From NCBI GenBank assembly GCA_943789485.1, contig CALSUH010000028.1, forward strand, positions 1 to 64,000: a stretch of 64,000 bases of DNA, written 5' to 3'. A program made the position numbers and the translations under genes. The notes under the pieces were generated by a model that was given only the letters and a program-made list of their open reading frames with translations, was not told the DNA's origin and searched no databases. The DNA is from an uncultured Pseudomonadales bacterium (GTDB taxonomy: Bacteria > Pseudomonadota > Gammaproteobacteria > Pseudomonadales > Pseudohongiellaceae). Below, piece after piece: positions 28,401 through 36,271 of the stretch (position 1 is its first letter; each line of letters starts with the position of its first letter).

Positions 28401-28907
28401 GGCAGATTCCGTGTCAGTGCGGATTACACCCACGTAAATACGTACGAGTTAGTCGGTGTTCCAGGTCTAGAGTTGGGCTTGTTGGATACTGGAATTTTCG
28501 ATGCTGCGGGTACCTCAGGTAATGGTTTGCATGTGCGTTCATTGCCAGATAACAAAGGCAATGTGACTTTTAGCTGGCAACGCAATCAGCATGGCTTGAC
28601 CTTGATTAATCGTCATATCGGTTCTTATCAGGATCTGGCTTATGCTACTACGTATGAACTAGGTAATGATCTGGTGAGATCTCTGGTAGAGAAATCTATA
28701 AGTAGTTACAACACTTGGGATCTTCAGTATCGCTATTCTCACGATTGGGGTAATAGCAATCTGGGTAATACTATTTTCACGTTTGGAGTTCTCGACATGT
28801 TTAATGAGCAGATTCCCTATCGTGAGGCCAATGGCTTGAACTACGATGCAACAGTATTCGATCCTCGCGGTCGAAGGCTCTATGCCCGAGCATTGTGGCA
28901 GTTCTAA
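25494..28907 (+). CDS. TonB-dependent outer-membrane receptor (large)
   Basis: About 1137 residues from ATG 25494; a GTG nine bases earlier is in frame, but AAGAG is better spaced for the ATG. The signal peptide ends near VVAQD. A TonB-box-like acidic segment (VEEVVVTGSFIRG) precedes the plug domain (about 35-160: PSPVQVVD, NLRNLGENSTLTLINGKR, VEVLTDGGSALYGSDAVAGV). The long beta-barrel ends in the terminal aromatic YARALWQF. It imports a large or scarce substrate using TonB energy. The length, over 1100 with long extracellular loops rich in Asn/Gly, is typical of the OAR-like/carbohydrate or peptide receptors of oligotrophs. The ligand is unknown. Confidence 0.92.
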   Translation: MRKKFPCNRKAITVGVILAGLSASVVAQDQDVEVEEVVVTGSFIRGSALDAPSPVQVVDRASIEAQGAALIWDVIKNLEVNSGSFTNSGSGERSQVEGTAQINLRNLGENSTLTLINGKRVAPYAAITNNGGEFVDINAIPLVMTDRVEVLTDGGSALYGSDAVAGVVNVIMRTDFEGFELYGDLQGVESAGDAFDTTLSGIWGWASDDGDTHFVVSAERFERDNLNVLDGNFIDENSQFNGAVSSISGSGIASPAFGANINPAYVAQDIMDFNVSQGGSDQLVLSDPLCESLTDELGRSFYTGSLRETRGERGGNCNEEVSRFNFLSRDTERSSVALAFDHTFSEAAEFYSFANYMENKITLEGGGLNNTGGSSRTRGPTVQLATPGSYIGNPAWGGYSIGAPSELGYYAAAAGNIRPTAADIPNNPNSLANGGPNITTIINPRDGIPRNGQRSNYNTSESSIVQAGLRGDFDYQDRPWSYDVGVSWSQSSNEQTYQTFNRERTELAAMGLGGPNCTPNGRSDFDWQGQPGPFGGAIPTAWDYYGSGYTQTFFPNYVLTTRESISLGLTSSNQGQGGCEFYNPYLTQFTDPNLANSPELMAHINETVLRADKRNTLAVVDAVVGGELFDMAGGPAAIAFGGQYRQRDAKSRAPALNFPGIPNAILGYDDNGVPNAFHKVDNNYECANCIFNFENQRNTTALFFELALPFMENIETQIAVRYEDYGGFIGSDVSPKFAISWRPTESLLLRGSYSQSFRAPNIGIVEEGLEASSTIFKDPISNQRVRAGLIPPTPENGESEFSYTLGGPAPFVGNEYADTYSLGFIWTPGGTFEGLSVQADAWRFEVTDRVLPEPGISAVQPEIERFKAVVGDPNNYILNDSISADSPVLDIPCDPNALTATFGADSDERLNCVVNPALYTDTTQGVGISRAFRNEDASMITLTLAAINAGQITADGVDVKLGYNWDNDWGRFRVSADYTHVNTYELVGVPGLELGLLDTGIFDAAGTSGNGLHVRSLPDNKGNVTFSWQRNQHGLTLINRHIGSYQDLAYATTYELGNDLVRSLVEKSISSYNTWDLQYRYSHDWGNSNLGNTIFTFGVLDMFNEQIPYREANGLNYDATVFDPRGRRLYARALWQF

Positions 28908-28930
28908 TTACTGACTAGTTTGGTAATTTG

Positions 28931-28966
28931 AAAAAACGGCGATGAGAAACCATCGCCGTTTTTTTT
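28931..28966. terminator. bidirectional rho-independent terminator
   Basis: A 14-bp perfect stem (A-rich arm then CGGCGATG) with a 6-nt loop ends in eight T residues on the plus strand. The A-run at its left arm gives a T-tract on the minus strand too. It ends the TonB-receptor transcript and may also stop the converging 2OG-oxygenase transcript. Confidence 0.92.
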
Positions 28967-29016
28967 CGTCTTGAGAATGTTGGTTTTTAGAAATTTCTGA
29001 GTTTGGAGTTGGAGGG

Positions 29017-29661
29017 TTAGGTAGCTGACTTCTGTCTCATTTCGAAGTTAAACGACATGCTGATGCGTTCTCTATTAGATTGATTCTGTGCAACACCATG
29101 CTCCAGCCATGAAGGAAAGAGAAACAGCTTGCCCGGCTCCGGCGCCAGCTTCGCGTGGAAGGAATTCTCGGCCCGCTGACCGTCCGCAGCAGGTGGCATC
29201 ATCCAACGGGCCATCCTCGGGTCTTTGAAGCTGATCGCCGGGCTGCTTGCATCACTCTTCACATAGAAAACTCCGCTGATGTGAGAATAGGGATGCAGAT
29301 GCTCTGGGTGAAAACTGTGTTTAGGATTAATGTTAGCGAACAACGAATTCATTTCCGGCTGATAGTTCGTCGTATCCCAGTGATGATCCCGCGCGTAATT
29401 CTGCGCACACTGATGAAAGAATTTAACAAGATCCTCCAGTTTCGTATCGTTAAATAGACTGCTATTGGTAAAATAGGACGTATAGCCGCTGGGATATTGT
29501 TCAGCGCTAATTTTCTGACCTTCTTCATCTTGTTCGCGCAGTGTCTCTACGTAGGAGACGAGTTCGTCTTCAGAGGCAGAGAACTCGGGATACCATGCTT
29601 CGTAGATAAGTGTTGGGAATAAAACCCGAACCCCATTTTCCTTCTTAGTATTGCCGGTCAT
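29017..29661 (-). CDS. 2OG-Fe(II) oxygenase-like protein
   Basis: A 214-residue protein of the putative 2-oxoglutarate/iron oxygenase family found in marine bacteria and their phages. FHPEHLHPYSHISGVFYV (about 117-134) gives the His-rich ligand region. KLFLFPSWLEHGVAQNQSNRERIS (split around residue 180) gives the distal His and the Arg that binds 2-oxoglutarate. The substrate is unknown. Its start is 9 nt after the stop of the serine hydrolase gene, so the two are co-transcribed. Confidence 0.85.
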   Translation of the reverse strand: MTGNTKKENGVRVLFPTLIYEAWYPEFSASEDELVSYVETLREQDEEGQKISAEQYPSGYTSYFTNSSLFNDTKLEDLVKFFHQCAQNYARDHHWDTTNYQPEMNSLFANINPKHSFHPEHLHPYSHISGVFYVKSDASSPAISFKDPRMARWMMPPAADGQRAENSFHAKLAPEPGKLFLFPSWLEHGVAQNQSNRERISMSFNFEMRQKSAT

Positions 29662-29670
29662 GTTTTCCCC

Positions 29671-30939
29671 TTAATCGACTATGGCTTGATAGATACCGCT
29701 ACGTAGCTTGGCGTAGTCATCTAGGCCTGTAGCGGGAATGATTTGCGTTAGGTACACGACGACCAACTCTTCCTGTGGGTCGACCCAATAGGTAGAGTGA
29801 TAGGCTCCACCCCAGCCATATTCACCGACTGAGCCTAGACTGCCGCGTTCTCCTAAATCCGTGACCACGGAGAAACCCAAGCCAAATCCTGTGCCACTTC
29901 GAAACGGAATATCGCCTAGATGATTAGTAGTCATTAACTCAATGGTTTTGGGGGAGAGGAGTCTCTGGCCATTCAACTCGCCACCGTTGAGAGTCATCTG
30001 CAGAAATTTTGCATAGTCGTTAGCAGTCGATAGCAGTCCTGCGCCGCCAGAGAAGCTAACTCTAGGGCCATTGTCGTACAAGCCTTGGCTTTGCATGCCA
30101 TTAGTCTCAGGTCGCGCCTCAATACCACCGCCTGCTTTAGGACGGTATACCGTTGCAAGGCGGCCCTTCTTTTCTTCGGGCAGATAGAAGTGTGTATCGT
30201 TCATGTCTAGCGGTTCGAAAATTTCTTGTCTAAGGAAACTGTTCAGGTCCATGCCGCTGGCTTTTTCGATAACGGCGCCCAAAATGTCAGTGTTATAACC
30301 GTATATCCAACGCTCACCTGGGTGTTCATCCAAAGGCAAGGAAGCCATGCGAGCGATGGTGTCGGCAACCGGTTCATTACGGTCGGCGAAGTACCAACCC
30401 TGAAAGCCTGCTTCTTCCCACTTATCAGCGGCTGGTCCGCTGCCATAGCTCATGCCGCCAGTATGGGTTAACAGGTTACGCAGAGTAATAGAGCGCCTGG
30501 AGGGTTCGAGACTGTAGCCACCATCGTCATTTGACACTGCCACCTGCATATCTTCCCATTCGGGGATATAGCGCTCCAGAGGGTGGCCAATATCTAGCGC
30601 ACCACGCTCATGCAGAATCATGATGCCTGTGCTGACTATCGCCTTTGTCTGTGAAGCGATACGAAATATTGTGTCTGTGCCCATGGGAATGCCAGCTGCA
30701 ATGTCCTGCATACCATTCGCGCTAGCGTAGGCGATTTTTCCCCTGCGTAGCACCATGACCACTTGTCCAGCTAATTGATCATTGTCGACGTAGGACTTGA
30801 GCACCGCATCAAGACGCTCGAGCCGATCTGAAGACATGCCTAAGCGTTCAGGACGTGCGCGATCGAAATCGTCCGCGATGCTGGCAGTCGAAAGTAGTAG
30901 AAGTAGTGGAGCGATAAGACGAATTGTAAATTTATACAT
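29671..30939 (-). CDS. exported serine hydrolase of the beta-lactamase/class C-PBP fold
   Basis: A 422-residue protein from ATG 30939 behind GGAG, with a signal peptide ending in ASIAD. The SxxK nucleophile motif is SQTKAI (about 90), a YxN-type motif is in YGYNTD (about 215), and late HSTYWVDP resembles the third motif region. These are features of serine hydrolases such as EstB-type esterases, D-aminopeptidases and class C beta-lactamases. It most likely acts on an ester or amide in the periplasm rather than as a resistance enzyme (inference). Confidence 0.87.
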   Translation of the reverse strand: MYKFTIRLIAPLLLLLSTASIADDFDRARPERLGMSSDRLERLDAVLKSYVDNDQLAGQVVMVLRRGKIAYASANGMQDIAAGIPMGTDTIFRIASQTKAIVSTGIMILHERGALDIGHPLERYIPEWEDMQVAVSNDDGGYSLEPSRRSITLRNLLTHTGGMSYGSGPAADKWEEAGFQGWYFADRNEPVADTIARMASLPLDEHPGERWIYGYNTDILGAVIEKASGMDLNSFLRQEIFEPLDMNDTHFYLPEEKKGRLATVYRPKAGGGIEARPETNGMQSQGLYDNGPRVSFSGGAGLLSTANDYAKFLQMTLNGGELNGQRLLSPKTIELMTTNHLGDIPFRSGTGFGLGFSVVTDLGERGSLGSVGEYGWGGAYHSTYWVDPQEELVVVYLTQIIPATGLDDYAKLRSGIYQAIVD

Positions 30940-31502
30940 GGAGACTCCCCTCTAGTTATTGTACTGGTAGCTTAGAATGAAACGCCCTTGCTTTGATGTG
31001 ACCTGACAACTCTGTCGGTTGTAGCGATTATCAATGGTGGCCATTGTCCATGCAAGTAGTGATATTGCGCGTTTATAGATCTGCTTTTTGGTTTGTTAAC
31101 TGGTTGATGAAAATGAACTAATTAGGAATATATTTTCAAGATAGAGAGTTTCGATTGACATTATTTTAGTGCTGGCGCATTGCCGCGCCCCTATAAATAC
31201 ACGATTTTATTTCTGGTGGCCTGAGTCTACGGGTAGCTAGGAGAACAACATCTAAGTTTTCCTTCTATGGCGCCATGAGTTAGGGCGGTCTATTGCTTCT
31301 CAGAATACTCCCTCGCCATAGCGCTTAGCGTTGTAACGGATTATGAGGAATGGGTAATACCATTTGGCATTCGAGTCTACTGCAGGTTTATCCGGAAACG
31401 ATAATGAATCTGCGGCACGCGGCTGGCCACACAGGGATATACAATGTGGTTAGATTAGTTGCGCCGTCGAGGTAGATAACAGACGTTGTGTTACAGGAAG
31501 TT
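30940..31502. other. intergenic region without recognised features
   Basis: This 563-bp stretch lies upstream of the serine hydrolase gene and downstream of the nuclease gene. It must contain the hydrolase promoter. No ORF, RNA gene, repeat or terminator stands out. Confidence 0.4.
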
Positions 31503-32504
31503 TTACAGCTTAGCCTCGAACCAGCTTGCCAGACGACGACCGGCAAGAGCGAGACGCAGTCCCGAGTGGTACTTCATCGTTTCGACATAGTCATCGCTAA
31601 GATTAAATTTGCGGAGTTTATCTGGGGAGTCGTCCGAACCCGCGATCGCCGATTTCATATCGATTGTATAAACGGTGTTAAGTAAGAGCGCTCGGCTCTC
31701 CTGCATCCACAAAGACCAATCTCCATTGTCTTGTCGGCTCATTCTTTCGAGCGTTGTGGAATGTTGTCTGAGTAGTGTTTCAAAATTGGTTTTAACTCCT
31801 TTACTACTCACCGCTGAGTCCCAGCGAGCATGTAAATTTCTTCCATCGGTCTCGATGCCGTTGCCACCACGATCTCCAGTTGAAAATCGATTCGCAGAAT
31901 ACAGCGACCCGGTATGCAGCGGTTGATGAATGTCGCCGATCAAATGCAAGACCCAGCACAGGGCTACGGCACGTTGCGGCAATGAAGCCTGCGAGTCGGC
32001 AAGCAGAGTCGTGTTGTAGTCCAGTGCTACCATAACATTGTCAGCGTTTACCTCATTACGAAACTCTCGAGTGTTCTTGCCTGCAATATCCTCGAAAGGA
32101 GCGACCCGAATATAGGTGTTCCCCTGCACCTGAGCCTGACCTCTTAGCCAGGCACCATCGATATAGTGCCAGTTGGCACGGTTGTACAGTTCTCGCTCCG
32201 CTTCGGGCAGTCCGCGTGTGATGTCGGGCCAGAATGCAGCCTGACCTAGAAGCCAAACGAATCGTGCTTCTTCACTGCCACGTGCAATTGAGGCAGGCAT
32301 CTGATCTGCGAAGTCTTGTTGATAGCGCGGGTGCTGCTGCAAGATTTTAAGTAACTCAGCCTTCGAGTTGTCACTTAGATAGTTGCTCGCTATAGCGGCG
32401 GACAACCTATGACCAACAGAGTCCCAGGCGAACGCGCTCTGCATGGACAGTATTGTCAAAGAGGTGAAAAGGGCTAATAGAAAATTTTTACGGGCGCAAG
32501 CCAT
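31503..32504 (-). CDS. S1/P1-type zinc nuclease, exported
   Basis: A 333-residue protein with a signal peptide (about 26 residues, ending SAFA). The mature N-terminus starts with Trp (WDSVGHRLSAAIA), whose backbone and the following His bind the trinuclear zinc site in this family. Further ligands are the Asp-His of LHLIGDIHQPLHTG (about 190-203), and RGGNGIETDGRNLHARWDS carries His-x3-Asp. The enzyme degrades single-stranded DNA and RNA in the periplasm or outside the cell, probably for phosphate and nucleoside scavenging. Confidence 0.92.
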   Translation of the reverse strand: MACARKNFLLALFTSLTILSMQSAFAWDSVGHRLSAAIASNYLSDNSKAELLKILQQHPRYQQDFADQMPASIARGSEEARFVWLLGQAAFWPDITRGLPEAERELYNRANWHYIDGAWLRGQAQVQGNTYIRVAPFEDIAGKNTREFRNEVNADNVMVALDYNTTLLADSQASLPQRAVALCWVLHLIGDIHQPLHTGSLYSANRFSTGDRGGNGIETDGRNLHARWDSAVSSKGVKTNFETLLRQHSTTLERMSRQDNGDWSLWMQESRALLLNTVYTIDMKSAIAGSDDSPDKLRKFNLSDDYVETMKYHSGLRLALAGRRLASWFEAKL

Positions 32505-32563
32505 GATGAGCTACTCGTAAAGGCGAAGCTTGAGTGTAGTGCTTTCGAGAGGTTCCCGCCAGA

Positions 32564-33259
32564 CTAGACTTCTAGCCACTCTGCTCTGACATCGTCCGCT
32601 TTAAGCAAGCTGTTCGGGGTTCCCTCGTAGACAATTTTTCCGTGACCCATCACATAAAGTCGATTAGAAATCTTCAGGGCGATTGACAGCTTCTGTTCCA
32701 CTAAGAGAATGGATACGCCTCGTTTTGCGATTTCCTGCAGTAATTGCGCGAGCTGCGCGACAATTTTCGGCGCTAAGCCTTCGGTAGGCTCATCGATCAT
32801 GATCATATCAGGGTCACCCATTAGTGTGCGACACATACACAGCATCTGCTGTTCGCCACCACTTAGTGCGCCACCGGGAACATCGGCGCGTTCAGCTAAA
32901 TTTGGAAACATGCTGAACATCTCATCGATGTTCCAGCGGCCGGTTGGCTGATTTGATTTCATGCCGAGTACAAGATTCTGCCTGACAGTAAGTGTGGGGA
33001 AGATGTCGCGATTTTCAGGAACATAGCCCAGTCCGAGATGAGCGATCTCAAAACTCTTCTTGCCAGCTATTTCATTCCCTTTGAATTGGATAGAACCTTG
33101 GGGTGCGACTTCACCCATTATGGTTTTGACAGTCGTGGAACGGCCGACACCGTTACGCCCGAGCAGGCTAACGATTTCGCCCTCGGCAACTTCAAAGTTG
33201 ACGCCCTGCAGTATGTGGCTCTTGCCGTAGAAGGCATGAAGGTCGCTTACTTTAAGCAC
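32564..33259 (-). CDS. livF: branched-chain amino-acid-type ABC transporter ATPase LivF
   Basis: 231 residues. The Walker A loop reads LLGRNGVGRSTT, with Arg where Lys is usual; this substitution is seen in other LivF-type ATPases. The other motifs are standard: GYVPENRDIFPTLTV (Q-loop equivalent), LSGGEQQMLCMCRTLM signature, MIMIDEPTEGLAPKI Walker B, and the switch His replaced in LLVEQKLS. It energises the LivHM permease with LivG. Its start overlaps the end of livG by 8 bp, giving translational coupling. Confidence 0.92.
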   Translation of the reverse strand: MLKVSDLHAFYGKSHILQGVNFEVAEGEIVSLLGRNGVGRSTTVKTIMGEVAPQGSIQFKGNEIAGKKSFEIAHLGLGYVPENRDIFPTLTVRQNLVLGMKSNQPTGRWNIDEMFSMFPNLAERADVPGGALSGGEQQMLCMCRTLMGDPDMIMIDEPTEGLAPKIVAQLAQLLQEIAKRGVSILLVEQKLSIALKISNRLYVMGHGKIVYEGTPNSLLKADDVRAEWLEV

Positions 33260-34001
33260 TGGGTACCTCGCCGAGATAGGCTTCTTGCACCTTGGGGTTG
33301 GCGCGAATGTTTTCGGGGCTGTCTGTGGCGATAATTTCGCCGTAGACGAGGACTGAGATGCGATCCGCTACATCAAAGACGATATTCATATCGTGCTCAA
33401 CCATAATCAGCGTCTTTCCCTCGGTAATTTTACGGATTAACTCGACTGTATTCTGCGCTTCGCTATGGCTCATGCCCGCAACGGGCTCATCTAGCATTAT
33501 AAGTTCTGCACCGCTGGCGATGGCGATCCCCAGCTCTAGCGCCCTCTGCTGTGCGTAGGCGAGTTCTCCAGAAGGAAATTTTGCTTTGTCAGTTAGGCCA
33601 ATCTGCTCCAGTACATGCATAGCCGCATCGTTCAATTCTGTTTGCCGGCCTAAAAGGTGCCAGAAGGAATAACCGTAGTCCATTGACCAGAATAGGGCGC
33701 AACGAATATTCTCAAATACGCTCATGCGAGAGAATATATTGGTAACCTGAAAGCTGCGCGCGAGACCCATTCTTGCAATCTCGTAAGGTGGCTTGTTCTC
33801 TATATGCTCTTCCTTGAAGCGTATGTTTCCGGCGGTAACGTTGTAGCGCCCGCTGATGAGATGGAACAGCGTGGATTTTCCGGCGCCATTGGGCCCGATG
33901 ATGGCGTGCTTTTCACCTTCAACTATATCGAGAGAGACACCGCGAATGATTTCCGTTATACCGAAGTTCTTTTTGACGTCGACTAAAGAAAGAATAGCCA
34001 T
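33252..34001 (-). CDS. livG: branched-chain amino-acid-type ABC transporter ATPase LivG
   Basis: 249 residues with intact GPNGAGKSTLFHLISG Walker A (about 37). LARSFQVTNIFSRMSVFENIR is the LivG-type Q-loop region. The signature is LAYAQQRALELGIAIA (family LSYGQQR), followed by Walker B LIMLDEPVAGMSHSEA and the switch MVEHDMNIVF with His. Second ATPase of the Liv-type importer; 4-bp gap to livM upstream. Confidence 0.93.
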   Translation of the reverse strand: MAILSLVDVKKNFGITEIIRGVSLDIVEGEKHAIIGPNGAGKSTLFHLISGRYNVTAGNIRFKEEHIENKPPYEIARMGLARSFQVTNIFSRMSVFENIRCALFWSMDYGYSFWHLLGRQTELNDAAMHVLEQIGLTDKAKFPSGELAYAQQRALELGIAIASGAELIMLDEPVAGMSHSEAQNTVELIRKITEGKTLIMVEHDMNIVFDVADRISVLVYGEIIATDSPENIRANPKVQEAYLGEVPSA

Positions 34002-34004
34002 ACT

Positions 34005-35237
34005 CTAGGCCTCCTCTTCCTTGGGGATCGCGTTGGCGGTCTCCCATGCGTCATTCAGTTGCAGCAGAGACCGCTTAACTGCATAGAAGGCCCCGCCGGC
34101 AATGCCAAGCAGAACGATCCAGGTGATTGGGCTGGCGGGATTCAACTCTAGTGCGAGGTAGTGAAAAACCTCGTCTTCAGTATGACTCATCTCGATAAGT
34201 GCGATGACGCAAACTGCGAATAGCACGGCAGGAATGCCGGTGATGATGTAGGGCTTGATCAGCATTTTCATGTTGCCACGAATCCAAGCTAGTTGATGCA
34301 TCATGAAGAATCCGGCAAAGCCTCGTGGAAGAAACATGACGGTTAATAGAAACATGATGCCCAGATACAACATCCAAAGTTCGGAATAGTTACTGAGTAG
34401 TGAATTCATCAGTGTCAGCACTACCGCGCCGATTATCGGGCCGATGAAATAGCCTAAGCCGCCGATGTAAGCCATCAGCAGCACACGGCCGGAGGTTGCA
34501 GCGTTCAAGTTTTCTTCGGTTATGAATTCGTAGTTAAGAGCAAACAACCCGCCAGCGATTCCTGCAAAAAGGCCAGAGGCGCAGAAGGAAATGAAGCGGA
34601 CCTTTCTCGAACTGTAGCCAACGAACTCGGCACGCTCAGGGTTGTCACGCACAGCATTCGCCATTCTTCCCGCTGGGGTTTGTGTGAACAGGTACATAAA
34701 TACCGTGGCGATAAAGGCCCAGACGGCGGCGACATAGTAGATCTCGATATTCTGTGCAAAGTCGAACCCGAAAAACGTCGGGCCGAAGGTGCGATCGCCG
34801 CTGATGCCAGCCTCGCCACCGAAGAAGCTGGAGAAAATAAGCGAAGAGGCCGCGATGAGCTCGCCGATGCCGAGAGAAATCATTGCGAATACGGTGCCGG
34901 CTTTGTGGGTAGAGAAACTGCCAATAAATACCCCAGCGAGAAGGCCGAACACCCCGCCTATTAAGGGAATCCAAAGAATAGAGAACACCATGGTCTCGAA
35001 TTCGATGAGAATCAATGCGTGAACTGAGAGAAAGCCACCCAAACCGAAATAGACGGCATGCCCGAAGGAGAGCATTCCACCTTGGCCAAGTAGCATGTTG
35101 TAGCTAAGGGCGAATACGATAGCTATAGCTATCTGATTCATTATCGAGATAGCGAGTATGGAGTCGAATACAAGTGGAAGCCCTAACAGCGTAACTAAAA
35201 AGGCAATCCAAATCGATGAATTCTTCAGTAGGGCCAT
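34005..35237 (-). CDS. livM: branched-chain amino-acid-type ABC permease LivM with C-terminal extension
   Basis: 410 residues, longer than the usual 310-350. The family core covers about 1-320: NMLLGQGGMLSFGHAVYFGLGG, GVFIGSFSTHKAGTVF, DNPERAEFVGYSSRKVRF, and MAYIGGLGYFIGPIIGAVV with the EAA-like loop. The extra 90 residues after FFMMHQLAWIRG hold two more hydrophobic helices and an acidic tail ending EEEA. Its function is substrate translocation with LivH. Its ATG shares a base with the livH stop. Confidence 0.9.
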   Translation of the reverse strand: MALLKNSSIWIAFLVTLLGLPLVFDSILAISIMNQIAIAIVFALSYNMLLGQGGMLSFGHAVYFGLGGFLSVHALILIEFETMVFSILWIPLIGGVFGLLAGVFIGSFSTHKAGTVFAMISLGIGELIAASSLIFSSFFGGEAGISGDRTFGPTFFGFDFAQNIEIYYVAAVWAFIATVFMYLFTQTPAGRMANAVRDNPERAEFVGYSSRKVRFISFCASGLFAGIAGGLFALNYEFITEENLNAATSGRVLLMAYIGGLGYFIGPIIGAVVLTLMNSLLSNYSELWMLYLGIMFLLTVMFLPRGFAGFFMMHQLAWIRGNMKMLIKPYIITGIPAVLFAVCVIALIEMSHTEDEVFHYLALELNPASPITWIVLLGIAGGAFYAVKRSLLQLNDAWETANAIPKEEEA

Positions 35238-36187
35238 TATTCTTCTCGCTTACCCATTAAGCCGGTGGGCCTAAAAATCAGCACGAGAACTAATAATAGA
35301 TACGGCAGTACCGGGGCAATTTGCGGGAGGTTCATCGTCCAGAGGTCATTCAACGGATGACCGCGCTCGAAGGAGACGCCAAGCAAGTTGAGCAGGTCAG
35401 GCATGCCTACATCGGAGGCGATCGCATAGGACTGCAGCAGACCTATTAATAAGGAAGCGATAAACGCGCCGGCGAGAGAGCCCAGGCCACCAATGACTAC
35501 GATGACAAACACGATACTACCTAGCACAGTCGCCATGCCAGGGAATGTAGTTAGTACAGGTCCGGCAATTACGCCGGCTAAGCCTGCCAGTGCCGTGCCC
35601 ATCCCGAACACACCCATGAAAATCAATGGCACGTTGTGGCCGAGGTTAGAAACTGTCTGTGGGTGCGTGATAGCCGCTTGAATAATGATGCCCACTCGGC
35701 TCTTGGTAAGAACGTAGTAGAGCCCAATAAAGATACCGATAGATATCGTCATCATGAAGCCGCGATAGGCGGAGAATTCTTGGCCTAGCAATGTGAATAA
35801 AGGAAAGTCTAGGAGTTCGGGTGTTTGATAGTTCTTCGTATCGCGACCCCAGAAAAACTGTATGGACTCCTCAATAAGGAAGGCAAGACCGAAGGTAAAT
35901 ACGAGTTCCGCAACGTGACCGGATTGATGAACCCGCCGCAGGCCATAGCGTTCGACCATGGCACCCAATACGCCAACTACGATCGGCGCGAAGATCAGTC
36001 CGGTCCAGAAACCGAAATAGAGACTAAGGGAATAAGCGAAGTAGGCGCCTAGCATGTAGAAGCTGGCGTGGGCGAAATTAAGCACGCCCATCATGCTGAA
36101 GATCAGTGTTAGTCCACTGGCTAGCATGAACAACAAGAATCCGGTAACGAGGCCATTTAGTGTGGCAAAAATAAGAACTTCTAGCAT
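35237..36187 (-). CDS. livH: branched-chain amino-acid-type ABC permease LivH
   Basis: 316 residues with eight hydrophobic helices and LivH landmarks: LNGLVTGFLLFMLASGLTL, MGVLNFAHASFYMLGAYF (about 33-50), MTISIGIFIGLYYVLTKSRVG and IGGLGSLAGAFIASLLIGLL (about 240). It forms the channel with LivM. It lies 84 bp downstream of the binding-protein gene, and starts the tightly coupled livHMGF run. Confidence 0.92.
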   Translation of the reverse strand: MLEVLIFATLNGLVTGFLLFMLASGLTLIFSMMGVLNFAHASFYMLGAYFAYSLSLYFGFWTGLIFAPIVVGVLGAMVERYGLRRVHQSGHVAELVFTFGLAFLIEESIQFFWGRDTKNYQTPELLDFPLFTLLGQEFSAYRGFMMTISIGIFIGLYYVLTKSRVGIIIQAAITHPQTVSNLGHNVPLIFMGVFGMGTALAGLAGVIAGPVLTTFPGMATVLGSIVFVIVVIGGLGSLAGAFIASLLIGLLQSYAIASDVGMPDLLNLLGVSFERGHPLNDLWTMNLPQIAPVLPYLLLVLVLIFRPTGLMGKREE

Positions 36188-36271
36188 GCTGGCCTTAGAA
36201 TTTAACTGCTTTTAACTGTCGTTGGATGATTGTTGCTTTAGTGCTTACTGCAGTTCGAGTTTTTAGGTTTT

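Noticed and set aside
33120-33160. Walker A Lys replaced by Arg in LivF as a sign of inactivity
   Set aside because: I recall the same GRxTT/GRSTT form in other LivF-type ATPases, and all other motifs are intact.
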